Origin: an uncultured Peptococcaceae bacterium
GTDB taxonomy: Bacteria > Bacillota > Peptococcia > Peptococcales > Peptococcaceae
Reading direction: 5' to 3'
Assembly (NCBI GenBank): GCA_945949655.1
Contig: CAMFFG010000009.1
Location: 1-12,363 of the forward strand
DNA: 12,363 nt
The translations under genes were made by a program, and so were the position numbers. The notes under the pieces were generated by a model. The model did not search any database, was not told where the DNA came from, and was given only the letters and a program-made list of their open reading frames with translations. Positions 1-6,326 of the stretch are shown one piece after another (position 1 is the first letter of the stretch; each line of letters opens with the position of its first letter).

Positions 1-72
1 AAGATGACTGATCTGGAAATGAAGCTGGCAGAGACCGCCGCTTCATTTCTGGCCAAACAAATGGAACAGTAA
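1..72 (+). CDS. spoVT: Stage V sporulation protein T, C-terminal end (partial)
   Basis: Only the last 23 codons are present, ending in TAA at 70-72. The visible tail finishes with ETAASFLAKQMEQ, which closely matches the remembered C-terminus of Bacillus SpoVT (ETAAGFLARQMEQ), the end of its GAF-like ligand-sensing domain. SpoVT is an AbrB-type DNA-binding regulator that acts in the forespore of spore formers and persists in many Bacillota whose sporulation ability is uncertain. It is the only plus-strand gene and converges on patB across a shared terminator. The AbrB domain lies outside the window, so the identification rests on a short but distinctive tail. Confidence 0.75.
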   Translation, partial: KMTDLEMKLAETAASFLAKQMEQ

Positions 73-80
73 TCATACAC

Positions 81-127
81 AAAAAGGAGATACGCTATCC
101 TGCTTACGATATCGCATCTCCTTTTTT
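81..127. terminator. Bidirectional intrinsic terminator between spoVT and patB
   Basis: The arms AAAAGGAGAT (82-91) and ATCTCCTTTT (116-125) form a 10-bp stem. It can extend inward by further pairs after one A-C mismatch. A run of six T follows on the plus strand (122-127) and a run of five A precedes (81-85), so the structure has a U-tract in both directions. It is placed to stop spoVT from the left and patB from the right. Confidence 0.85.
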
Positions 128-176
128 GTACCGTTATCTCAAATTTCACTGTAATATAAAGCTTATATCATTTTGC

Positions 177-192
177 TGTGTTATGAAACACA
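177..192. repeat. Short perfect inverted repeat after patB
   Basis: TGTGTT (177-182) and AACACA (187-192) flank a 4-nt loop just beyond the patB stop codon. There is no T-tract on either side, so it is not a classical terminator. It may protect a 3' end or be chance. Confidence 0.35.
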
Positions 193-195
193 CCG

Positions 196-1389
196 TCAGT
201 CGATTATCAGAGACTGTAATACCTTTGTCATCCGTTCCAGACACTGCTGTAAAATCCTACGCGGGCAGGCAATGTTAAAGCGCTCAAAGCCGGCTCCGGC
301 CTCGCCAAAAATGTAGCCCTCATCAAAATAAACGCCAGCCTCTTCCAGCATCAGCTGTTCCAGTTTTTTGGCATCGCTGCAATAGGCCCGCAGATCCACC
401 CATACCAGATAAGTGCCCTGCGGCTCCACCATGTGGGCCTTGGGCAGATGCTGCTGTAAATATTGCCGCATAAAAGCCACATTTTCATCCAGATAGGCGT
501 TGACCTGATCCAGCCATGCTTCACCTTGGGTGTAGGCAGCCATCATGGCTGTAATTCCAAAGGGATTGGCAGAGGCGATAGAAAATTCGTTCATGGTAAT
601 ATCCCACCATCTGGCCCGATATGCTTCGTTAGGAATGACGATGTTGGACATCTGCAGCCCTGCCAGATTAAATGTTTTGCTGGGCGCTGTGCATACAATG
701 ATACGCTGCCGGTATTCCGGACACAGTTTTAACACCGGCTGATGGGTAAAGCCGCGGCGAATCAGATCACAATGGATCTCATCAGAGATGATCCATTTAT
801 CATATTTCTGTGCGATGGCCACGACCTGCTTCAGCTCTGCGGCTGTCCAAACACGACCTACCGGGTTGTGAGGGCTGCACAGGATCATACCTTTTACAGA
901 AGGATCGGCCAGTTTCCTGTCCAGGTCATCGTAATCCATGGTGTAAGCGCCGTCTTTATAGCAAAGCGGATTATTGACCACACGGCGGCCGCTGTTTTCA
1001 ATTTTATCGGCAAACGGATAATACACCGGCTGCTGAATGACCACGCCATCACCCGGTTCCGTCAGAATATGCAGCAGAAAAGCAATGGCCGGCACAACCC
1101 CTGGGCTGAATACCATCTCTTCTTTATGGATGGTCCACTCGAAGCGCCGTTGAAACCAGTCTGTCACAGTCTGCTTTATTTCGTCGCTGTGATAATTGCT
1201 GTAGCCAAAGATTCGATTATCCACCCGTTTATGCAGTGCATCCAGAATAGGCTGGGCACAGGGAAAATCCATGTCGGCAATCCACATGGGCAGCGTGTCC
1301 TTTGCCGCATTGGGCGGTACAATATCCCATTTGACACTGTGGGTGTGGCTGCGGTCAACAAGTTCATCAAAATTATACTGTATGGACAT
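196..1389 (-). CDS. patB: PatB/MalY-type cystathionine beta-lyase (PLP C-S lyase)
   Basis: This 397-residue protein is a fold-type I PLP enzyme of the MalY/PatB branch of class I/II aminotransferases, the usual length for the family. The likely Schiff-base lysine is K238 in SKTFNLAGLQ. PLP-contacting motifs are HNPVGR (174-179) and SDEIHCD (202-208), and the N-terminal PMWIADMDF (34-42) is typical of PatB. Family members cleave C-S bonds in cystathionine, cysteine and related thiols, releasing pyruvate, ammonia and homocysteine or sulfide in the cytoplasm. Some MalY proteins also act as regulators, so the physiological substrate is uncertain. An AAGGAG site (1398-1403) lies upstream of the ATG. 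A strong terminator separates it from rpmA, so it is probably transcribed alone, although no convincing promoter was recognised in the roughly 60-bp gap. Confidence 0.88.
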   Translation of the reverse strand: MSIQYNFDELVDRSHTHSVKWDIVPPNAAKDTLPMWIADMDFPCAQPILDALHKRVDNRIFGYSNYHSDEIKQTVTDWFQRRFEWTIHKEEMVFSPGVVPAIAFLLHILTEPGDGVVIQQPVYYPFADKIENSGRRVVNNPLCYKDGAYTMDYDDLDRKLADPSVKGMILCSPHNPVGRVWTAAELKQVVAIAQKYDKWIISDEIHCDLIRRGFTHQPVLKLCPEYRQRIIVCTAPSKTFNLAGLQMSNIVIPNEAYRARWWDITMNEFSIASANPFGITAMMAAYTQGEAWLDQVNAYLDENVAFMRQYLQQHLPKAHMVEPQGTYLVWVDLRAYCSDAKKLEQLMLEEAGVYFDEGYIFGEAGAGFERFNIACPRRILQQCLERMTKVLQSLIID

Positions 1390-1450
1390 ATCTGTCTCTC
1401 CTTCCGGTTTGCATGTTATCCTGGCGTCATCTGTGCTTCTTTACCGCACG

Positions 1451-1485
1451 AAAAAACGGACCATACAGCCATGCTGCACAGTCCG
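1451..1485 (-). terminator. Intrinsic terminator after rpmA
   Basis: Read on the minus strand, CGGAC (from 1481-1485) pairs with GTCCG (from 1457-1461). The interior adds several G-U and Watson-Crick pairs around an ATG loop, and a run of six T follows (1451-1456). It closes the rplU-prp-rpmA transcript before patB. Confidence 0.85.
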
Positions 1486-1496
1486 CCAATAGACAA

Positions 1497-1781
1497 TTAT
1501 TCAGCTACAGGATATACGCTAACCTGTTTTTTATCTTTGCCTTTTCTTTCAAATTTTACGATACCGTCTACTTTCGCAAATAAAGTATCATCTCCGCCGA
1601 TACCTACATTGTTACCCGGATGAATTTTGGTACCTCTCTGTCTGTACAGGATGTTGCCTGCCAGTACAAACTGTCCATCTGCACGTTTTGCACCCAGACG
1701 TTTGGATTCGGAGTCACGACCATTCTTGGTGGAACCTACCCCTTTTTTCGATGCAAATAACTGAAGATTTAATTTCATCAT
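1497..1781 (-). CDS. rpmA: 50S ribosomal protein L27 (bL27) precursor
   Basis: This 94-residue protein is a component of the large ribosomal subunit near the peptidyl-transferase centre. It begins with a Firmicutes-type extension, [10 protein letters not shown], followed by [20 protein letters not shown], the hallmark L27 start. In Staphylococcus aureus the extension is cleaved by Prp within the same LQLFA-SKKG context, so the mature protein should begin at S11. Two adjacent ATG codons exist. The first is chosen because its GGAGG site (1791-1795) sits 9 nt away. The start overlaps the prp stop by 4 nt (ATGA), implying translational coupling. It is the last gene of the rplU-prp-rpmA operon. 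Confidence 0.97.
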   Translation of the reverse strand: MMKLNLQLFASKKGVGSTKNGRDSESKRLGAKRADGQFVLAGNILYRQRGTKIHPGNNVGIGGDDTLFAKVDGIVKFERKGKDKKQVSVYPVAE

Positions 1782-2125
1782 TCCAATGCACCTCCCTTAA
1801 TTCGTACATTCTGTATGGAAATATATTTGGGATACTCTTCTTTGAGATTCTGAAACCCTGTTGCCAGAGTCTGCAAAATAATCTGTGCGGTATGCCACTG
1901 TTCCTGTGTCAGAGCTTCCGGCAACTGATAAGACAGATAACCGTCCTCACTCTTTACACGACCTTCTGCGCCTAATTGCAGTTCCAGGCTGTTGATGACC
2001 GTGATTGCCAGAAACGAAGCCGCTGCACAGACAATATCCTGGCCATGGGGCGCATAGCCGGCATGTCCCGATATCTGAAATCCCTCTATGTCTTTTCCCG
2101 ATTTTACAAGCTGTAGTCGAATCAT
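1778..2125 (-). CDS. prp: Ribosomal-processing cysteine protease Prp
   Basis: This 115-residue cytoplasmic cysteine protease removes the N-terminal extension of L27. The catalytic pair is visible as H21 in [18 protein letters not shown] and C33 in the same stretch, with spacing equivalent to the His22/Cys34 pair recalled for S. aureus Prp. Its position between rplU and rpmA is the conserved Bacillota arrangement. Its substrate, the LNLQLFA-type L27 extension, is encoded immediately downstream. The ATG is only 4 nt after the rplU stop and lacks a strong ribosome-binding site of its own, so translation probably depends on coupling to rplU. The identification is firm from motif, length and context. 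Confidence 0.95.
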   Translation of the reverse strand: MIRLQLVKSGKDIEGFQISGHAGYAPHGQDIVCAAASFLAITVINSLELQLGAEGRVKSEDGYLSYQLPEALTQEQWHTAQIILQTLATGFQNLKEEYPKYISIQNVRIKGGALE

Positions 2126-2129
2126 GCGC

Positions 2130-2441
2130 TTACGCTTCGATTTTTACTACAGTTGCTTTGGTGAAAGGCTGACGATGGCCTTTTTTTCTACGGGAGTTTT
2201 TCTTTGCTTTGTATTTGAAAACAACGATTTTTGGAGCTTTGCCGTTTTCTTCTACTTTCAGTTCCACTTTCGCACCAGCAACGTATGGAGCGCCAACAGT
2301 CAGCTGACCGTCTTTGTTTACCATTAATACTTTGTCAATGCTTACAGTTTCACCAGCTTCAGCGTGTAATAATTCTACAGTGATTACATCGCCTTCCTGA
2401 ACTTTGTACTGTTTCCCACCTGTTTCAATAATTGCGTACAT
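2130..2441 (-). CDS. rplU: 50S ribosomal protein L21 (bL21)
   Basis: This is an RNA-binding protein of the large ribosomal subunit. The start is placed at the ATG giving [18 protein letters not shown]. That yields 103 residues, the standard length, with an AAGGAGG site (2450-2456) exactly 8 nt upstream. A longer reading from a GTG at 2450 would begin inside that site and is rejected. The C-terminal [18 protein letters not shown] is the conserved L21 signature. It is the first gene of the operon, driven by a consensus promoter about 110 nt upstream and preceded by a structured leader. Confidence 0.97.
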   Translation of the reverse strand: MYAIIETGGKQYKVQEGDVITVELLHAEAGETVSIDKVLMVNKDGQLTVGAPYVAGAKVELKVEENGKAPKIVVFKYKAKKNSRRKKGHRQPFTKATVVKIEA

Positions 2442-2541
2442 TCTCTGCACCTCCTTCGGAATACTCGCCTGAACTTAGGTAACGCCAGCGTGCAGCATTT
2501 TTAAACCCAGCCCGCGCGGTTTCAGCGCGCATGCGCTTACA
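2442..2541 (-). promoter_or_regulatory. rplU 5' leader, candidate L21 leader element
   Basis: About 100 nt of untranslated RNA separates the predicted transcription start from the rplU ATG. It contains GCGCG/CGCGC inverted arms. A CTGCAC segment (minus strand, 2490-2495) is complementary to GTGCAG (2445-2450), which abuts the Shine-Dalgarno sequence. Pairing of these could mask the ribosome-binding site. Bacillota rplU operons are known to have an autoregulatory L21 leader RNA. Whether this matches that family's consensus could not be tested here. Confidence 0.5.
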
Positions 2542-2548
2542 GATTAGA

Positions 2549-2577
2549 ATTATACTATTCTTTCCGGGCAAAGTCAA
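2549..2577 (-). promoter_or_regulatory. Housekeeping promoter for rplU-prp-rpmA
   Basis: On the minus strand there is a TTGACT -35 box (2572-2577), a 17-nt spacer and a perfect TATAAT -10 box (2549-2554). This is a near-consensus sigma-A promoter, as expected for a ribosomal protein operon. Transcription should begin near 2541-2542. Confidence 0.88.
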
Positions 2578-2662
2578 TGAAAAGGTTTTGAAAAAGACTT
2601 CTTCCTGCAAAAGTTTTTTTGATACTTGCGCCTCTCTTTTAGATGCCATGTATCAGAATGTG

Positions 2663-2690
2663 AAAAAAAGACTCCCCATATGGAGAGTCT
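2663..2690 (-). terminator. Intrinsic terminator after dsrM
   Basis: On the minus strand AGACTCTCC pairs with GGGGAGTCT around an ATAT loop, with one G-U pair. It is followed directly by a run of T (2663-2669). It ends the dsr operon 18 nt after dsrM and insulates the rplU promoter. Confidence 0.9.
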
Positions 2691-2708
2691 GAAAAACAAA
2701 TTCATGTT

Positions 2709-3758
2709 TTAGTTTTTCTTTGGAATCTGATTGCCTTCTTCATCATAGTCCCAATCTAATGGCAGACCAACAGCCTTCATCTTCTGATGGAATTCGTGTT
2801 CATATTCCTGATAGGTATGAACTTCTACTTCCGGATTCCATGGGTTGATATGACGAACCATACGGTTGTTGTTGGCCATATTCCGGGTCGGGCTCATAAA
2901 GATCCCGCCGGCATGCATCAGTTTGCTGGTTGGGAAGTAGATCAGCAGGGTGCAAACCAGAGTCAGGTGGAACCAGAACATCACGCTGATATCGGTGCTG
3001 GTAACAGCTGCCATGATCTGTCCAAAGTTGAAGCTGGCCAGACCCATTGCTACTTCTTTGATTGCTGTGATATCGGCATGGGTCAGATAACGCATGGTCA
3101 GACCGGTAATAGCGATACCCAGAATCAGGAACAATGGGAAGAAGTCGTTCACCAGGCTGATGTAACGAACTTTATCCAGATAAATACGACGGATGAACAG
3201 ACCCGTGATCCCTAAGAGCAGGATGAAACCTGTCAGATAGATCTGCTGCAGATCTACCCAGAACACACCGTCGATTTTTTCCCAGAAGGTAACCATAGCT
3301 GGTACTGGATCGGTAAAGAATCTTAAATGACGGAATACAGTCAGGAAGAAGCCCCAGTGGAAGCACAGAGCAAACAGCCATAACCATTTTTCCCACTGGT
3401 ATACGATGTCGCCTTTGTCAGTAACTTCTGCTTTGGAGTTACGGAACAGAGAACGGAACACCAGCACTTCCAGTGCCATACGAACGAACACGCCACCTTT
3501 GGAAGATGGGTTATCAATTTTATTCTGTTTAATGAAATCCAAGGATTTCTGCTGGCCGGCTGTGGTCGGAATTCTAAATGGAACCGGTGATTGGGCCCAG
3601 TTATAAATTCTGTAAATAAAGCCGACGATAAACGCTGCAATTGCGATATATGGAAGAATGCCGCCGAAGAAGAAATCTAAGTTCAGCACTTCTACACCTA
3701 CATATGCAACAGCCAGGATTGCTAGCACAATGGCCAATGCGATACCTGCATTTTTCAT
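2709..3758 (-). CDS. dsrM: DsrM, diheme cytochrome b subunit (NarI family)
   Basis: This is an integral-membrane subunit that oxidises or reduces menaquinone and passes electrons through two b haems to DsrK. With the start used here it has 349 residues and about six hydrophobic helices. Four histidines, H134 and H144 (FHWGFFLTVFRH) and H264 and H282, are spaced 10, 120 and 18 residues apart. This nearly equals the NarI haem ligands H56, H66, H187 and H205. It is the last gene of the operon, whereas characterised dsr clusters usually place dsrM first. Start choice: an ATG at 3773 would give 354 residues but has no ribosome-binding site. The ATG at 3758 has GAGGG upstream and begins directly before the first helix. 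A 63-nt gap after dsrP is unusually wide for this operon. Confidence 0.88.
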   Translation of the reverse strand: MKNAGIALAIVLAILAVAYVGVEVLNLDFFFGGILPYIAIAAFIVGFIYRIYNWAQSPVPFRIPTTAGQQKSLDFIKQNKIDNPSSKGGVFVRMALEVLVFRSLFRNSKAEVTDKGDIVYQWEKWLWLFALCFHWGFFLTVFRHLRFFTDPVPAMVTFWEKIDGVFWVDLQQIYLTGFILLLGITGLFIRRIYLDKVRYISLVNDFFPLFLILGIAITGLTMRYLTHADITAIKEVAMGLASFNFGQIMAAVTSTDISVMFWFHLTLVCTLLIYFPTSKLMHAGGIFMSPTRNMANNNRMVRHINPWNPEVEVHTYQEYEHEFHQKMKAVGLPLDWDYDEEGNQIPKKN

Positions 3759-3778
3759 CTCCTTATCCCTCATTTCTT

Positions 3779-3809
3779 ATTATAAATTTAGGAAAAACAA
3801 CAATTTCAA
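3779..3809 (-). promoter_or_regulatory. Possible weak internal promoter upstream of dsrM
   Basis: In the only sizeable gap inside the dsr genes, the minus strand shows TTGAAA (3804-3809), a 19-nt spacer and TATAAT (3779-3784). The spacing is long and the region is AT-rich, so it could be chance. If real, transcription would start near the upstream ATG at 3773, which would favour initiation at 3758. Confidence 0.25.
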
Positions 3810-3821
3810 CAATTCTGTTTT

Positions 3822-5123
3822 TTATTCTGTCTTTGCTTCTTCTGCTTCAGGTTCTTCTGCAGCCTTTGGAGCTTTTGCTTCTTCTACAATACCGTTGGCA
3901 GCATTGTATTCTGCAACATATTTCATTGGCACTGCAGCTCTGTCTTCCTGCGGGAACGCTTCAACATCCATGTCTTTCTTAACAACAACAACTAATTTGA
4001 ACAGGATGCTGGCAATCAGCATGGCAATTGCTAAAACGCCAATGATAACCATAACTTCGATTGCTGTTACATGGTAAGGTACGATTTCACCAAATGGGCT
4101 TTCAGACAGCCCGCCGATCACGAAGGTCAGACCTTTTTCAATGTACATGGACAGGAATACGCAAGCACAGGCGATGCCCAGTACTTTATAGTTGGTTCTG
4201 GTCTGGCGTGGAATCAGCAGAACCAATGATACAATTGCCAGAACTACAAAGAGCATCATCAGCGGTACAAACTGGGCATGGCCGTGCAGACCATGGAACA
4301 GATACTGCAGCGCTGTCATGTGGCTTGGCACATTGCTGTAGAATGCAGTAAAGAATTCGCAGACGATCATAAAGATGGTAGCGGTATATGCATAAGCAAT
4401 GGTGGTAGCCAGCATGTTGATGGCTTTTTTACCGGCATCGAAGCCAGTTAATTTATTCAGTAAGAAACAAATCAGAATAATCAGAGATGGACCAGTTGCA
4501 AAGGCGCTGGCCAGGAATTTTGCCGGCAGCATAGCAGTCAGGAAATAATGACGGCTTGGCAGACCGGAATACAGCCATGCTGTTACAATATGGATACTGA
4601 AGGCAAATGGAATCGAAATGATAGCCAAAGTCTTAACAATTTTACCATATTTTACGCCTTTGTTTTCAGCCTGCAGTACACTGTAACCAACAATCAGGTT
4701 CAGCAGCAGGTAACATGGCAATACGGTAGCATCCCAGCACAGCATGGAATGTGGTGTGAAATACAGGTATACGTTAAACAGTTTCATTGGAGACCCAACG
4801 TCCACTACAACGAACAGCATTGCAGCAATAACAGCAGGAATGGCCAGGAACTCCCCTACTACTGTGATCCGGCCATATTCATGCACATTGTGCAGATAAT
4901 ACGGAAGTACGATCATAACACCGCCGGCTGCTACCCCTACAAAGAAGGTCAGATGACCGATATACAGACCCCAGGAGATGTCACGGCTCATACCGGTTAC
5001 CGCAAAGCCGTTTACCATCTGGTAGATATATGCCGCAAAGCCTACTGCGATGAGAGCGAGCAGGAATACGATCCATGCCCAATAAGACTTACTGGTTCTT
5101 TTTACTAACGCTTTTTCAATCAT
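3822..5123 (-). CDS. dsrP: DsrP, NrfD/PsrC-type membrane quinone subunit
   Basis: This 433-residue polytopic membrane protein belongs to the NrfD/PsrC superfamily, with about ten hydrophobic segments. In this family the subunit binds menaquinone/menaquinol and exchanges electrons with an extracytoplasmic iron-sulfur partner, here DsrO. Early helices contain SWGLYI and FFVGVAAGGVM (51-70), typical of the family, and a conserved acidic VVDVGSP (106-112). The last 20 or so residues form a charged Ala/Glu/Pro tail predicted to be disordered, not usual for the family core. It follows dsrO by 13 nt with a strong AGGAGGGG site. The family is certain. The DsrP label comes from the surrounding K-J-O-M genes. 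Confidence 0.9.
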   Translation of the reverse strand: MIEKALVKRTSKSYWAWIVFLLALIAVGFAAYIYQMVNGFAVTGMSRDISWGLYIGHLTFFVGVAAGGVMIVLPYYLHNVHEYGRITVVGEFLAIPAVIAAMLFVVVDVGSPMKLFNVYLYFTPHSMLCWDATVLPCYLLLNLIVGYSVLQAENKGVKYGKIVKTLAIISIPFAFSIHIVTAWLYSGLPSRHYFLTAMLPAKFLASAFATGPSLIILICFLLNKLTGFDAGKKAINMLATTIAYAYTATIFMIVCEFFTAFYSNVPSHMTALQYLFHGLHGHAQFVPLMMLFVVLAIVSLVLLIPRQTRTNYKVLGIACACVFLSMYIEKGLTFVIGGLSESPFGEIVPYHVTAIEVMVIIGVLAIAMLIASILFKLVVVVKKDMDVEAFPQEDRAAVPMKYVAEYNAANGIVEEAKAPKAAEEPEAEEAKTE

Positions 5124-5136
5124 GATCTACCCCTCC

Positions 5137-5910
5137 TCACACGATGTAGTATACCTTTGGCTTGGTGCCAAGGTTGCTTCTACGCTGTAATGTGAAATTT
5201 TCGGCAAGTTTCTTGCTGACAGCAGAGTTCGGATCACTGATGTCACCAAATGTGATTGCTCCGCCTGCTTCTTCTACACACAGCGGCAGCTGCCCCTGCG
5301 CCAGACGTTCAGAACAGAAATTGCATTTTTCAACAACGCCTTTCATGCGTGTCGGGTAAGTTGGATTGATTTCATCCAGATAATCTCTCGGATTTTTGTA
5401 GTTAAAGCTACGAGCGCCGTACGGGCAGGCAGCCATACAGTTACGGCAGCCAATGCAGCGATGCATATCCATGCCTACGACACCCTGTGCATTCTGGAAG
5501 GTAGCCTTTGTTGGGCATACACGTACACAAACCGGTTCTTCGCAGTGATTGCAGATAGTCATAAAAGATTTATCTTTATATTTTTCACTCAGTTTTTCGT
5601 GTGTTTCGTCCAGGAATAAATGTTCAAAGGTTTCCGGCCAGATCCATTTTACTTCATCTTTTTTGGTATCAATGTTCGGAACATTGTGATATTTATGGCA
5701 GGCTTCGATGCATTTATTCAGCGTAGCCTCATCCATTTTGTTCATATCGATAACCATGCCCCAGGTAACATTAGAGCGTTTCCCTGCAGATTCTTTGTAT
5801 GTGCCGTTTACAGCAGCAGCTACAGCAGGATTGGCAGTAGCTGCAGCTACGCCCAGACCAGCCACAGCAGCGGTACCCAGTTTTAAGAATTTTCTTCTGT
5901 TCATATCCAT
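5137..5910 (-). CDS. dsrO: DsrO, Tat-exported ferredoxin-like subunit
   Basis: This 257-residue protein of the NrfC/HybA/DsrO family carries several [4Fe-4S] clusters and is exported folded through the Tat system. It begins MDMNRRKFLKLG, with twin arginines at 5-6, then a hydrophobic alanine-rich stretch ending near AVAAA. Cysteine groups are C67/C71, CNHCEEPVCVRVC (120-132), CIGCRNCMAAC (152-162) and C196/C199/C211, enough for up to four clusters. It should sit on the outer face of the membrane between DsrJ and DsrP. The ATG at 5910 is chosen over a GTG at 5922 because the AGGAGGT site (5921-5927) overlaps that GTG and lies 10 nt from the ATG. The junction with dsrJ is TAAGATG. Confidence 0.92.
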   Translation of the reverse strand: MDMNRRKFLKLGTAAVAGLGVAAATANPAVAAAVNGTYKESAGKRSNVTWGMVIDMNKMDEATLNKCIEACHKYHNVPNIDTKKDEVKWIWPETFEHLFLDETHEKLSEKYKDKSFMTICNHCEEPVCVRVCPTKATFQNAQGVVGMDMHRCIGCRNCMAACPYGARSFNYKNPRDYLDEINPTYPTRMKGVVEKCNFCSERLAQGQLPLCVEEAGGAITFGDISDPNSAVSKKLAENFTLQRRSNLGTKPKVYYIV

Positions 5911-5911
5911 C

Positions 5912-6325
5912 TTAGTTGGCACCTCCTACTACAGTTGGTTCTACGTGACATTCCCAACAGGTTGGGCTTACGTTAGAATAGGTATGACATTTCAGACAGA
6001 AGTCTTCATAGTTGGAATGACATTCAAAGCAGGTGTTCTGCAGGCTGGCCAGATATTCTGTTCCGTCTTCAGAAACATATAGACGATTGCCTTCCCGAAC
6101 GACCTGTACTTTCCAGTCATTTAAAAGATCCATATGATGCGCACGCATCCATTCAGTATCTTCTACGCATTTGTAGTTGTCACCGGACAGCTGATTGATA
6201 GCCGGTGTGTCATAGCTCAACTCAGGTGCAGCACCGTTGGCAGGCGACAGGATAGCAGACCAGAATGGAACAGTTACTAATACAGCAAAGATCACAATTC
6301 CAATGATGATATTAGTTTTTTTCAT
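5912..6325 (-). CDS. dsrJ: DsrJ, triheme cytochrome c subunit
   Basis: This is a 137-residue membrane-anchored cytochrome c facing the extracytoplasmic side. Residues 5-25 form an uncleaved-looking signal anchor. Three CxxCH haem sites are present: CFECH (99-103), CLKCH (110-114) and CWECH (123-127). C53 in KCVEDTEWMRAHH matches the position of the conserved lone cysteine that serves as an axial haem ligand in Allochromatium DsrJ (Cys46), giving the family's rare His/Cys haem. The haems require the ResB-CcsA machinery encoded upstream in this window. The gene begins one base after the dsrK stop (TAAGATG) with a GAGGAGG site inside dsrK, so the two are probably translationally coupled. Confidence 0.93.
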   Translation of the reverse strand: MKKTNIIIGIVIFAVLVTVPFWSAILSPANGAAPELSYDTPAINQLSGDNYKCVEDTEWMRAHHMDLLNDWKVQVVREGNRLYVSEDGTEYLASLQNTCFECHSNYEDFCLKCHTYSNVSPTCWECHVEPTVVGGAN

Positions 6326-6326
6326 C

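Noticed and set aside
742-1623. Long plus-strand open frame of 293 codons opposite patB
   Set aside because: It runs antisense to a well-supported PLP enzyme and into rpmA. It has no recognisable domain or ribosome-binding site.
2425-2649. Minus-strand open frame overlapping the rplU promoter and leader
   Set aside because: It spans a consensus promoter and a leader RNA, and has no ribosome-binding site or protein similarity.
4548-5108. Plus-strand open frame of 186 codons opposite dsrP
   Set aside because: It is antisense to an NrfD-type membrane protein, and its composition looks like a reverse-strand artefact.
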